Translations under genes and position numbers: made by a program
NCBI GenBank assembly: GCA_900642245.1
Contig: CAAAJI010000022.1
Location: 290,405 to 354,404 of the forward strand
DNA: 64,000 nt
Direction: 5' to 3'
From: Fragilaria radians
Lineage: Eukaryota; Bacillariophyta; Fragilariophyceae; Fragilariales; Fragilariaceae
In this document: positions 10,561-22,005 of the stretch, in pieces
Position numbering within the stretch: the first letter of the stretch is position 1
Layout: each line of letters opens with the position of its first letter
The notes under the pieces: model-generated
Told to the model about the DNA's origin: nothing
What the model saw: only the letters and a program-made list of their open reading frames with translations
The model's database searches: none

Positions 10561-12797
10561 TTCATTAAATCTCTAGAACTAATCGCTTCTTTGGCTTCAC
10601 TCAAAACTCAGAGACCTCAATCCTCCTTGTAAACTTTCTGCATACAGATAAAAAAACAATGCTAAATTGTAGGGCCAGGAGTTCTCTTGTCGCAAAAAAA
10701 CGTAGTGTTATTCCTGTAGAATACTGATAACTTACCCTTTTGTTAGCGAAACAATTTTAGTTCCTGAAGGATCACTTCTGCATCTGGATAAGACTATTTT
10801 GCCTTTGAAATCCAAACTTAAAAGATGAATTTCAAAAATAAATCCTAAGACTTAGAAGTCACCTGAACACCACTGATGGCAGTTTGTCGTCGGTTCTGTT
10901 GGCTGTATTCAACAGAGCTATAAATCCGCTTACAATTTCATTCAGTACCTTTCAAATGACATCGTTTTCCCGTGACGACTTTGGCTATGTTGCTTTCAGG
11001 GAGGTGATAGACTAGCTGATATCTATTTCTGTTCTTAAAAGACTCCTCAAGTTTAAAAGAAAATTGGCATATTGTTCTGTTGCATTTATTTCCGCCTTTT
11101 CTTAGGCTGTTTTGTGTATTTCTTAGAGCAGTCCCAAGTCTGCGGGATTGAATGGAGGCAAGATTACTTCACTTCCACTTTAAATTATCTCCCCCCTTTC
11201 TTATTCATAGACTCTCGTGCTGTCCATTCCAATTTACTTTCACAAGTATAACTTTCAACCTCAAAATTGGCATTTGAAGAATACCATTCTTACCACTGGT
11301 TCTCCTACTGGGACTATGGCATTTTGGCGTAGAGAAGTAAAAAAGTGGTAGCCCACTCATCATGGTAATCTTTTAAAAGGAATATGCCCTCATTAACTGT
11401 ACTGAACTCATGCTCTACTCTATGGGCTTTAGCTCTTGAGCGGTAATTTAAAGGCATTGCTTTGATCTTCTTTATTGGTTTTAGCTGTCAATTTGATTCA
11501 TGTACACTTCATTGTTCATAAGTACAGGACGTGTTGTAGGCTTATGGGATCATTCCCATTTAAAAATCTTGAGTATATAGGTTGTGATAATCAGGGTTGG
11601 AGTCTACGTGGTAGCTGATCATAACTTGGTGTATTGGAGAAAGAGGTGGCTTCAAGGAGGGAGAATCCAGCTGTTGCCATAGCCGTAGACGAATCATCGT
11701 AGAACTTAAAAAGCTTCAAGGGCAACTCTTCGCGCCCCTAAAGCCAGTCATAATGTGAAAAGTTCAAATTCTTCCTAAGAAAAAATGAAATATTTTGTAA
11801 ACATGATAAAAATGGTGAATGATCAAATGAAAATACTCAAATAGCCTGTAAAGTGGTATATCCTAAATATGTTGCCAATTTTAAACGTATTGTGAAAGTG
11901 GAGTGAAATATTGAGGCATAGAGTCATCTTGTCTATGAATTAGTGGAGGATATCATAAGAGGCTCACTCTGATTTGAACCTTAAATCGTGTCATACAAGT
12001 TTTATTTTTTTTGTTTGCAACTATATTATTCATGCAGATATCTTTACATCATGAGTAAAAAACATTTAATTACCTTATCATGCTGCTGAAATGCCTCTTC
12101 ACAAAAAGTTGCAATATCAACATTTTTACTAACTTTTGAGTATCACAACTGTTCTCATTTTTATTACCTTCATAAATCACACAATAAACGAAACGAAAAA
12201 AATGTTCAAGAAATCAATTTTGGTGATTCACGTCAATTGGAATTTTCAACCTCTCCTTATTTTTTTTCCTACATGACTATAGTAATTCTCTTTATTGACG
12301 CTATTCAACAAGGACTTTTACACTTTTGACCGAAGGATCCTCTATTTACTGAAGTTTCCCTATGCTCATGAATGTCTGAACATGACTTTTTTAGCAGAAC
12401 CACATCCCTTGATTTGATGAGCATTCTTTAAACATCATCCGCATTATTCTGGGCATATCCCACAGATAAGCAAAACTTCAATTTTCTTGAACTCTCCTTT
12501 TACTCCATTCTCACTTTTCCCAACCCAAATTTATATGAAACTCTGAAGCGTTTGAGTCTTTATCCTGCTGTGAAATGTTGATTCCATTGGGATTTCCTAT
12601 ATATCTTTCTTGATTATTATGCTCTCATAAATTGCCACCGACAACATGCATTCCGCCCAGATCCAGCTATGAATCTGACCTTCAATGCCAGACTCATCAA
12701 ACGTGGCACACATTCTTCCATAAAAGTTCTTGAACACTCTATGGTTTCAGTGTGGCGCTCTAGGTCAACAAAATTCAAGCTTTATATCCGGCTTTTG

Positions 12798-13000
12798 TTA
12801 GCTCGCAAGTCTTCTCTGATGAGAGTTTCCCGAGCATTATTTAGCCTGAATACTTTAAAAACAATTCTATGACCCATCATTTCTTTGATTAAATCAACTG
12901 TTTAGCTTACAAGTCTTCTCCAATGAGAGTTTGCCGAGCATTACTTAGCCTGAATACTTTAAAAATTCTAATACCCATCATTTCTTTGATTAAATCAACT
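12798..13000. repeat. tandem duplication, about 100 bp unit
   Basis: Copy 1 is 12798-12899 and copy 2 is 12902-13000, nearly adjacent. They share CAAGTCTTCTC, ATGAGAGTTT, CCGAGCATTA, TTAGCCTGAATACTTTAAAA and CCCATCATTTCTTTGATTAA, with a few substitutions and small deletions. A relatively recent local duplication. Confidence 0.85.
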
Positions 13001-14617
13001 ATCTTTCCCTTCAGTGCTACTCTTCTTTTCAGCGTATAGCTCAAACAGTAGTAACGCTCTCACCAGCGACTAAGGCCCAAAATCTCGACCTCCATAACTT
13101 TCTCCATTGCTTGAGTTTGTGTCGACAAATTACCTTTCTCCGTCAACAACAAGCCACCATCCATAGTATATTAATGTTTCTACCTTCCAGGAGTTTTAAA
13201 CTGAGAATTAATTGCAAGATTCAAAGTGATTTCTGTGAACATTGTGGCTAAGAGATTCCGCTTGTATCTTGAATTCACTTCTCCGCAAAACACCGTGCAG
13301 ATTACTGATGACGGTCTTCCCACTGACTTTTCTCCTCCTGGATCCGGTAATAGCCGTAGCCACATTTCCAATCATCGGTAAAAATCAAGATCGTTACTTT
13401 GATCATAACTCCATCATTTCCAAATGTATGTCCTCACTGATTATTGATACAAAATGCATCATTCTTTGTCTTAAGCTCTTACCAAGCCAATTCAGCGTTT
13501 CCCGTTACATCATATCTAGTCTTGCAACCTTTTTTCCGTGCCACCACTCACGCCAACGAACGCTACCAAACTGTCTATGCCATCTCAATATGGTCAATGA
13601 TCTTCATCATCCTTCTTCCTTCTTTTATCTTTTCATCAAACACTTCAGAAGTCACTGGAATACTAACCATTCCAAACATGTCATATCCATTCTTCTTTCC
13701 TCTGTAAGAAATTTTAAAACCCAATAACACTAATCTTGCTATTCTTATCATATTGCATGTTGTAAATTCACGCCATAACAAACGCTTTAAAAGCACTCTT
13801 GGAAAGTTAAAGCGTAGAAATCCTACTTGGAAAATTATCATAGATTTAGAACTACGATTCTTTGATAGTGCTCTAGGCTGAAAGCAATGTTAAGGTATGA
13901 GGTGAAAGAAATTTTCGAAAGCTCTAAATTATGATTTGCATAAATCTCTCTTTGAAGTCCACGTACCTCTTCCCATTTAGATTCTTTCACTATTAAAAAA
14001 ATGTGTGTAGGGTTGAGTTCCTTTCAAGTAAGGTTGGGAATCACTTAAATTAAGGTCTGTGGTCAAGCCATGAGATAACAGGGTTTTGAAATTGAATATT
14101 GGATAATTAGTTGCCTATGATTTGAGTTTGGAGGAAAATTATTGAGACCTGATAGTGACGTATAGTAGATTGATTGATATCACAGCACTTATAACAGTTA
14201 AGAACAAAATTGAAAATCGCTCCTCAACCTTATTTAAGGGGACAGAAATCCATGGAGAAAATTAAAAAAATTCTCAGAAGAAGCAGTGAGGGCTACTTTC
14301 GAAACATTCGGAGAGTCTCAATAAGGCTGGAGTTCATTTTTGCACAGCAGTCTTGTTGAAATATTCCAACTCTCTAAATTTGTAGTGGGATTCGACTGTT
14401 GTTCACTACTAAGAATCTGTCGAACACTTTAACAGTAGCAGCATTACAGGAGATTTAGTAGCACCGATAGGTTTTCAACAAAACGCAGGTCAATTCCAAA
14501 GTTTATAATACATAGAGAGTCGGGATATCAGAAGCAAACTTAAAGCAACAGGCAGATATTGCTTTAAATTTTCTTCTGAGGGAAGACGTTTACAGTTGCA
14601 TTGAAATCTCTCATTGA

Positions 14618-17600
14618 ATGTTGCAGAATATCAGAAAGCGTCTTTCGCGGAAAAACCGTAATAACTCGAAGAGTCCAAAAGCAAGTCAGGATTCAGGCAA
14701 AGGAGAGATGGATTTATCCCATGAGGCAGTCATTTCCTTGATTGCAGGTGAAGATGAAGAGGAGAAACAAACTCCTGATACCGATCTTATAAGTCATTCA
14801 TCTGGATGTCATGTGTATGAAGCTAGCTCCATTTCATCAGATGACCCAGATAGTACCAAACCAGATGTTTCTACTTCTGTACCCACAGTTCCCTTTGTAC
14901 ATGACGAGCTTGAATCACTTCGTGTACAGCATCTTGCGAGGAATATGCGTGATGAATCGCATCAAGCAGAGCTTCAGAAGTCCACAATGACTACCCCGAA
15001 AATTCCTTTGTCAGCAACCGAGGCATTTTATATGAAGCAAAAGGAACAGAAGAAGCAATTGAAAAAGAAACAGGAGGATTCAAAAATCTTTCTGACTTCT
15101 TATCGTGCAACTTCGGCATCAAGTAAGAGTGAACCTTCCGCAGATGTTGAACATAACAACGCAGTTCGTCCCCAAAAGATTCATTTGGGCTCTCCGATGG
15201 ATGATTTTTATCTTCAGCAACGTGTTTTAAATCAAGAATGGAAACAAAAGCAACGTGATGCGAACGCTTACTTGCATCGGTACCGAGGTTACGCATTGGA
15301 AGACAAGGGCGAGGAAGACCTATCTGAAGATGTGAAACTTTCTCGTTTCATTTTTGACTACGAAAGTTTAAGTGCTAGTCAAAAGGTAGCTGCAGCCATC
15401 CCTTTACCACCTTCACCTCCTGGTCATATTTTTGAGAAGAATGGTGATCCTAGCCTATTGGAACTGCGTAAAGTTGCAGCAGCCGTTCCGTTGCCTTTGT
15501 CTCCTCTATCTGAAGCTGATGGTGGAAATCATGATTTTGAAAATTTTCGAATACCTTCAGCGACACTGACTCAAAACTCAGATGAAGTCGTGGGCAGTAC
15601 GACTTCCGTTTCAGATATGTATACTGATGCTTCGTTGGATATTGGCGATGATCAATCGCAAGTCAGATCTGGAGAAGTCATGGATGCAACCAATGGAGAA
15701 AATGCGAAGGTTGATTCTTTGCTTAATGCGGATTTCAGTGAGCAGACGGAAGGCAAGTCAGCACTTCTTATGATATCGATTGATCGTAAAGTATCTTTTA
15801 TTGACGCTAATGACACCCGCAACGCAGAAGTTGTTACTAATGTAGAGCATCCCTTAGATTCTGACACTCAAGTGCCTTCTGAGCAGGAAAGGAGAGAACA
15901 AGAGAATAGGATAAACGATATGGTGAAAACTGATATTGACGTCAAATCATCCATAGTTCAAGTAGCTCCATATGTTATTGACGAAGGTAACAAGTTAAGC
16001 GGAGAAGTAATGTTAGAAAATGTCAAAGAGGATATCTCAGTGTCGCATGAAGTTGGTCTTTTGGCAAAGGAAGGTGAAGACAATGGAATAGCTGGAGAAT
16101 CACTAAATGTCTGTGGCGTGGAACCCACGATAGTCGATGGAGCTCCATCTGATTCGAATTGCATTGCAAACTCAAGAAAATTAGAAAATTTCAACAACGA
16201 AAGTCCAGTCACAATGCAAAATCTCGATTTCAATGGCAGGGAGATCGTAAATGACGACTTGAGTCAAGAAATGATCGAAGAAGTTATAATTGATGTCAAA
16301 GATGGAAATCCTCTCATGGAGCTCTCTGTCATTCCTGATAGTGCTGCTCAATACAGTGAAGAGCAAAGGATGACGGATGAATTAAAAGGTATTGTTGTAG
16401 ATGAATGTAAGAAGGCTGTAACAGTAATGGATTTACTAACTTTTGATTCAATAGTAGGGCGAGTCGACGGGGCTGGAAGTGTAGTTGAGATTGGCGATGA
16501 TGAAAGTCGTAAAGCAAGAGAAACCGAATCAATGGAACAAGCAGTCGACACTAGAGATTCAGGAAACGATGACTTGAATACAGAACGCATAATTCATATG
16601 AGCCAAGGCGAGACATTGGAAACAAAAGGTCAAAACTTAATAGAAGGAAATTCAAGTTCTTACAACAAGGAAGAAACAGTGGAGTTTACCAACATGACAC
16701 TTGAGCCATTAATTACTTTAGCGAATGAAGACGGTGTCGATTGTGGTCTTGGCGTGTCGGAACAGAAAAATACAGGTCATTTAACAGAAATCAACGCGAT
16801 GGATATAAAATCTGATTCTAATCTCAGTTTTGTAGAGGAAATTGACGAATTTGATAACATGCTTGATGACTTGCTGTCAGCGTCCAGTGAGTCCAAGTCA
16901 AGTGATACGCAAGCTGTGGAACCAGCTTCCCTCCATAATAGCTCGCTTACTCCTCAATCGAAAATACCTCTACCGTCGTCGAAGATTCCTCAAGGCATGA
17001 CCACTAAGGGAACATCTGGAAAGAAAAGTAAAAATGCGATTTCTATCACCCCTCGAAAATTTGAGTCAAAAATTGTTTCACCTCGGCTGACAACAAATAA
17101 AGCACTTCGTCGAAGCCCGCATATTGTATCAAATATTGCCATGCCGAGAGCACAAGGAACTTCTGCTTATGGACGCGTTCCCATTTCATGTCCAATAGAG
17201 GATGGAGACGACGAAAACATCCAATCCCAAAAAAATCGAAGTCAATACCAAAATTCGAGCTCTCCAACTCGGTCCGTCTCCAGTATTGCTAGTTTTCGTC
17301 AAGGCTCTATGAGAACACCTGCGTCCCGCAACAGTTCACCTTGCCGATCCGTTTCGAGTGCCACTAGTGGGCAGAGTGTGAAACGACAAAGTGCGTTAAG
17401 AACTCCTGCTTCGCGCACTAGCTCTCCCTCTAGATCTATTGGAAGCAGCTTTAGCGGGATAAGCTGCCGTCGGGAAAGAATCGAATTATGCAAAGGTAAG
17501 CTCATTCCTGAACTTCATGAAAGTATTGATGGTTGTGAAAGATGCCTTGATTATCTCGAACATTCGGAACGTCTGCAGTTCCTTAAAGATGGCCATCATC

Positions 17601-17785
17601 CTCGTGTAAACCATGTTCGTGGTGGTTGCTCTCGGTCTTGCATGATTTTTCCCAGAGGTGAAAACGAGGCTCCTGTACGGCTTTGTCGCCAATGCTTCTA
17701 CGACACCCACTACACTTATACTCCAAAGAAGGGAACATACGAAAACGTGTTCACTGGAAATTGGCCTACAAAACCAAAACTTTAG
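14618..17785 (+). CDS. large acidic disordered protein with Cys-rich C-terminus, unknown
   Basis: 1055 residues in one open frame, ATG 14618 to TAG. The basic start (MLQNIRKRLSRKNRNN) is followed by a long acidic, low-complexity region. Two internal repeats are visible. Unit A (about 128-163 and 186-223) centres on FYxxQ, a Lys/Gln helix and an aromatic-Arg end (TSYR, HRYR). Unit B (about 256-267 and 285-296) reads KVAAAxPLPxSP. Near 890-945 a Ser/Arg stretch repeats TPASRxSSPxRS, a likely phosphorylation target. The last about 107 residues are compact, with three Cys pairs (C973/C976, C1004/C1008, C1023/C1026) and nearby His residues, suggesting a zinc-binding module. I do not recognise the family. 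Its 3' end is 9 bp from the convergent neighbour. Confidence 0.85.
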   Translation: MLQNIRKRLSRKNRNNSKSPKASQDSGKGEMDLSHEAVISLIAGEDEEEKQTPDTDLISHSSGCHVYEASSISSDDPDSTKPDVSTSVPTVPFVHDELESLRVQHLARNMRDESHQAELQKSTMTTPKIPLSATEAFYMKQKEQKKQLKKKQEDSKIFLTSYRATSASSKSEPSADVEHNNAVRPQKIHLGSPMDDFYLQQRVLNQEWKQKQRDANAYLHRYRGYALEDKGEEDLSEDVKLSRFIFDYESLSASQKVAAAIPLPPSPPGHIFEKNGDPSLLELRKVAAAVPLPLSPLSEADGGNHDFENFRIPSATLTQNSDEVVGSTTSVSDMYTDASLDIGDDQSQVRSGEVMDATNGENAKVDSLLNADFSEQTEGKSALLMISIDRKVSFIDANDTRNAEVVTNVEHPLDSDTQVPSEQERREQENRINDMVKTDIDVKSSIVQVAPYVIDEGNKLSGEVMLENVKEDISVSHEVGLLAKEGEDNGIAGESLNVCGVEPTIVDGAPSDSNCIANSRKLENFNNESPVTMQNLDFNGREIVNDDLSQEMIEEVIIDVKDGNPLMELSVIPDSAAQYSEEQRMTDELKGIVVDECKKAVTVMDLLTFDSIVGRVDGAGSVVEIGDDESRKARETESMEQAVDTRDSGNDDLNTERIIHMSQGETLETKGQNLIEGNSSSYNKEETVEFTNMTLEPLITLANEDGVDCGLGVSEQKNTGHLTEINAMDIKSDSNLSFVEEIDEFDNMLDDLLSASSESKSSDTQAVEPASLHNSSLTPQSKIPLPSSKIPQGMTTKGTSGKKSKNAISITPRKFESKIVSPRLTTNKALRRSPHIVSNIAMPRAQGTSAYGRVPISCPIEDGDDENIQSQKNRSQYQNSSSPTRSVSSIASFRQGSMRTPASRNSSPCRSVSSATSGQSVKRQSALRTPASRTSSPSRSIGSSFSGISCRRERIELCKGKLIPELHESIDGCERCLDYLEHSERLQFLKDGHHPRVNHVRGGCSRSCMIFPRGENEAPVRLCRQCFYDTHYTYTPKKGTYENVFTGNWPTKPKL

Positions 17786-17794
17786 TATCTAGTA

Positions 17795-18379
17795 TTAATC
17801 CCATTTAGGTATTCTCGTTATTTCTGATTCGCCATAAGCACACCCAACATTCGAATCGTTTTGAAGGCTAGTCTCCTCCAAGATAACATGGCAAGAACCA
17901 ATAAGGAGAGTGATGGATGCAAGGAATGCAAGTAAGAACATGACCAGTATAGCTGCTTGGAGGTCAACTTTGGCTTCTTCTAGCCAATCATACTTCACTA
18001 CAAAGCTATCCCTGTCCTTATTTGCTGAATAACTAGCCTCTTGAGTTATAGCATAGATGACACCCTCCCCAGAGCGATTGTAAACAAAGGTAATTTGAAG
18101 TTCTTGTAAAACTTCACCCTTTTGATTCATTCTATCTACCCACGGGAGAGGTCGAAGACTATCTTCGAAGATGAAGGACAAACGATGCACATCTTCGTCG
18201 ATCGAGAAAACTGCCGATGATTTTCTACCAAAAAGGGGCATTTGACTTCTCAACACATCATCTGATCGTTTTTCTATCCTTAAGGACGTTTCAATCGCGT
18301 CTCCCAGTCTATAGGCGGTGATCTGAAAGGAGAATAAAAAGATTAAATGCAAAAGACTCAATATCTTGATGGGTCGCAT
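17795..18379 (-). CDS. type I single-pass membrane protein, unknown
   Basis: 194 residues from ATG 18379, chosen because it starts a good signal peptide (MRPIKILSLLHLIFLFSF, cleavage near 22-28). A luminal or extracellular domain of about 110 residues follows with one N-glycosylation sequon (NRS, 101). One membrane helix lies at about 141-161, then a short Asn/Glu-rich cytosolic tail. No Cys pairs occur in the luminal part, and there is no KKxx retrieval signal, so it is not an obvious p24/TMED protein. The open frame extends further upstream to 18490, but that part is less plausible. A pyrimidine-rich CAG inside the leader resembles an acceptor site, so a spliced alternative start cannot be excluded. 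Family not recognised. Confidence 0.65.
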   Translation of the reverse strand: MRPIKILSLLHLIFLFSFQITAYRLGDAIETSLRIEKRSDDVLRSQMPLFGRKSSAVFSIDEDVHRLSFIFEDSLRPLPWVDRMNQKGEVLQELQITFVYNRSGEGVIYAITQEASYSANKDRDSFVVKYDWLEEAKVDLQAAILVMFLLAFLASITLLIGSCHVILEETSLQNDSNVGCAYGESEITRIPKWD

Positions 18380-19053
18380 GATTTGATACATCCAAATGTT
18401 AGTCTTAACAATAACAGAAGTGTTTCCAAACAAGAAGGATTTTGTTTGCACATTAAGGTATTCAGTCATTAAAGTTAGGAATACAACCAATCAAAAATCA
18501 CCGATAAACAAGGAAATCTAGGGCACAAAATCTACAAGTGTTACTAGACAAAGCACACCATAGGACATATTCGAAGTTACGCCACTGGATGTTGGTTCCA
18601 TGAAAGGCACTGATATGCCTACAATTAGGATTCCAAAGAAGAATTTAAAATCTCATTTCAAGGAATTAATTTAATTTAAACTCTTAAAAGCTGTCCTTAG
18701 GATATTGCTTAGATTGCTTACTTGGCTGTATGTATGGCATTGTCGTTAGAGTCCAAATGTGACAAGCCACAACATCTCGCGGAGGTGGAATTTTTGCATC
18801 AACTAACACTAAAGCCTAGGCTTTCTCTCTCCCATCCCCTTAATGTACTCCTGTTACAAGTCAAAAGACTTCATGGTATTGATGTGAGGGTTACTTTTGC
18901 TGGTATGGTATTCATCAACACGAGGTCATTCTATGCAACTGCGTTGCTTGGATTGCCTCTACAGCATAGATGGTTGCATCTTGGGTGTCACCTTTCCTAG
19001 TATCCTGGTTGTAAGTCAATCCCTTTGATGTCGATACTCACAATTCAAATTCC

Positions 19054-19095
19054 GTGCTGCATTCCAATTTTATTGTGCTGCATGCCAATTTTATT
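19054..19095. repeat. 21-bp perfect-register tandem duplication
   Basis: Two adjacent copies of a 21-bp unit starting GTGCTGCAT and ending CCAATTTTATT, differing at one base, followed by the first bases of a third (GTGC). Confidence 0.85.
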
Positions 19096-19791
19096 GTGCA
19101 ATATCTAATCCCCACTATCTTCTTGAAACACTGGTGAAAAGTTTGAAAAGTAGTGGACATATTGTTTTTAACATTCTGAGCAGCTAGGTGGTTAAAAGAC
19201 ATTTTTCAGATAAAAATCTATGCTTTGATAAAAAAAGTTCAAAGTCTTGAATCTTCCATCAGTGTGGGAGCCTCCCGAGTTTTCAGACATTTTAATGGAA
19301 TAGTACAGCTTTCAAGCTACAGCTGTAGCATAAAATGTGAACCTATATATAATATTTTCCGAAAGTCTATTCTTGTGAATATCTTCTAGACTCTACGTTC
19401 GAAATATGCTATAGTATTACTGTCAGGTCAATATACAAAAGATATGCTGAGGTTGCATCAAATTTTCCATCTGGAATTCGCAATTACCATGACATCCTAT
19501 AACTTTTGAATATATCTAAAAAGCGTCTTAACGCTATTTTTCACTGCTAAGTATTTTTCCATTCTACACTCATTTACATTTTTTTATTTATGTAACATAG
19601 ACTTCTTTATTTCCCCCAATAATCATTACTTTTTGACCTCAGGCACACAGAATAAAGCTTTCGTGACACGATAATGGAAAGTCTCAATACTAACAAGTTT
19701 TTTGGATCTCACTCACACTCTTTTCACCCTTCACCTAAGCGCAGCGTAGTATCTTACTCGCGAGGGCTTCTCGTCCAAGATGATTTGCGAT

Positions 19792-19924
19792 TGCATTGTT
19801 TTCTTCTTTAAGGCACTTGAAGGGACGGAGTTACGTAATACGACTGACACATGCTGCCTTAATTCAAGGTTGGTCCACCTAATGTCACTCCTAATGACCG
19901 GAGCATATAATTAGTTCTGTAATT
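19792..19924 (+). repeat. dispersed repeat, copy 1 (inverted partner at 29.4-29.6 kb)
   Basis: This stretch aligns with the reverse complement of 29406-29568. Shared landmarks in order: GATTT, GCATTGT, TTCT, CTTTAA, TGACACAT, ATCAAGGTT or TTCAAGGTT, GTCCACCTAATGTCACTC, GACCGGAGCATA and TTTCTGTAATT. The two lie about 9.5 kb apart in opposite orientation. No coding motif seen; possibly the end of an unclassified element or LTR. Confidence 0.7.
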
Positions 19925-20497
19925 AGTTCAGTTTGTATCCTTGATGCTACTTATTCTGAGCCATAAGTTGATGTCTCTAAACCTTCTGACGGTTAGAAAC
20001 CCAATTTCTAGGATACCAATAATAGATCTTTGTGTTACGAGATCATGAACATGATCAGCTGGTCGATAGAAACATTCACTATCAAAATTTGTCCAGTTAT
20101 CATCAAATCCTACACCATTTTTTGGCAATCTCCCAACAAAAGTACAACACTGGCTGTATTCCCTAGATACCATAGAGTTATTGTTTACACAACGATGGAC
20201 TCAGGAAGCCTTCATCAGGCAATCGTCTAATCATCATGCATTTTGATGAAGAGGAAGGACTTGGCTCAACAAGGGGATGCTACCAACGTCAATTCAATGC
20301 AAAAGCCTTGTTTCGGAATGTTGCCATTCATAATGGTCCGGAGATTTTACAAGACACTTTGTTTATATTCTAGGATTGAAAAATGAAGAAGTAGTACTAA
20401 CTTGGAATCGAACGAATCCCACTTTGAGTCCTATTTGGCGGTTACGTCGTTAACCGCGATTTTTTGACTGTTACGGTAGATTTGTTTGATATCATCG

Positions 20498-21164
20498 ATG
20501 GCAAACTTTGGAGAGCTAGTTCTTGTGTTGGGAGACCTTCACATTCCTGAAAGATGTAGTTCAATCCCTGAAAAGTTTAAAAGGTAAGCCACGGAATCTA
20601 CCGTCATCTGTGTATACAACAGTACCTTGTATTGAAAGCCCATTCACCTAAGTAGCGCCTATTTCACGAAGAATGCTTGTCCCCGGTAAAATGCAGCACG
20701 TAATTTGTACTGGTAACTTGGGAGAGGAGCAATTTGAGGAACTGCGAGAGCTAGCCCCTAACGTGTATGTTGTCGAAGGTGATATGGACACATTCACGAG
20801 CAACCCTACATTTCCAGAAACAAGAGTTGTGATTGTGGGAGAGTTTCGCATTGGTATTATCCATGGTCATCAAGTTATTCCTTGGAAGTCTCCTGCTGCT
20901 CTGGCTAGATGGCGACGAAAATTAAATTGTGATTTTCTAATTTCTGGCCATACACATCAAAATGAAGTAACACAAGTGGACGGGCATTATCATATCAATC
21001 CCGGTTCCATTACCGGAGCTTACTCCTGTCTAACGAAGAACGTAAAGCCCTCCTTTGTCTTGCTAGCGATTCAGGGTGAGAAAGTTGTTTGCTATATGTA
21101 TGAACTTGTTGATGGAGAGGTAGAAGTTTCGAAAACAGAGTTCTCAAAGCATAATGCCAACTGA
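20498..21164 (+). CDS. VPS29, retromer subunit
   Basis: Two exons, 20498-20583 and 20672-21164, with an 88-bp intron (GTAAGC donor). The join restores the family sequence EKFKR|MLVPGK and gives 192 residues, the usual VPS29 length. The metallophosphoesterase-fold motifs are in place: LVLGDLHIP, CTGNLG, VEGDMD, IHGHQVIPW, ISGHTHQ and INPGSITGA. VPS29 scaffolds VPS26 and VPS35 in the retromer coat that retrieves receptors from endosomes; it keeps the phosphatase fold but is generally regarded as non-catalytic. The small N-terminal extension (MANFGE) before the first strand is slightly longer than in animals. No other retromer gene is nearby. Confidence 0.96.
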
Positions 21165-22005
21165 GTTGAAGAATGTGGAATCATTCTATTACTTCGTTAC
21201 CTATTCTCTAGTTCATCGTCTTATCACGGACAATACACCAGTCTTGTGGAACTAGAAATAGCCAAAATCTTAGTTATTCTATGACGAAATCAAACTGTAC
21301 TTTAGTTCAATGCCTCCCTAAAGCGTTTGTTACAGTTTTTCTTGGTTCAGAGTATTGAAAGACCTAGATGTTTCACAACATATGTTGCTGTCTAATGTCA
21401 GACTCAGGATGACCGATTTGAACCTTAAAATATGGACTGAATATGCATGAAGGTTTAATCAGCCCCCGATGACGTGACAACATCTTTAACATCGAAACCA
21501 TTGGATTCATGTTTTTTCAGAAATATCTCGACTGTCTTTCATTGCAGCATTTCTGTAAATTACCGATTGAAATGGCTTACACAGATGATTTGATGGCAAG
21601 GATTTTAGGATTGTGATACAATGGACTAAGTTCTTCACTCTAATCCTCTTTGTCACAGGCAAATGACACTTTAGAAGATGATTTTCATAATACATTTCCT
21701 TTAATTTCTTGGTGACAAATCTTGGAAAATATATCGTAAAATCACAGTTAATCCTGCAAGATTTTCTATTCCAAGGGAAAGGGTATTTGCTTTGACCTAA
21801 AATGCAGTTCTATACTTCTTCATGCATGATCAAGTCGCAGATCCACTCATTATGGCGGTAATTTACTGATCACCTTCACTAAAATTAGCATATTGCAGTT
21901 GTCACTATCTCTATTTTTATTGTATGATTCTGAATTCTTTTCCGTCAATTACTATTAAATTTCCTTCGATTCCAACTATCTTGGCAGAAATCTTCTAATC
22001 AAGTG
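21165..22005. other. intergenic
   Basis: AT-rich spacer between convergent VPS29 and the SDHAF2-like gene. No open frame worth reporting; it should contain both 3' UTRs. Confidence 0.5.

Larger units (their letters stand above)
9594..14617. other. gene-poor region with old repeats
   Basis: About 5 kb without a convincing gene. Apart from the two repeat pairs listed separately, 12.6-13.8 kb is somewhat richer in C and has several mid-length open frames (12669-12872, 13242-13727), broken by stops and without recognisable motifs. It may be an old transposable element. The 300 bp before 14618 should hold the promoter of the next gene. Confidence 0.45.
18380..20497. other. intergenic, repeat-containing
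   Basis: No convincing gene. Short frames at 18722-19000 (+) and 19928-20173 (-) lack recognisable domains. The stretch includes a 21-bp tandem duplication and one copy of a dispersed repeat, listed separately. The final about 100 bp before VPS29 (20440-20497) is GC-richer and probably holds its promoter. Confidence 0.45.

Noticed and set aside
13242..13727. 161-aa plus-strand frame
   Set aside because: Low-complexity hydrophobic/His composition, no domain, surrounding frames full of stops; probably old element or chance.
19928..20173. 81-aa minus-strand frame with an ATG
   Set aside because: It overlaps the edge of a dispersed repeat and has no recognisable domain or partner exon.
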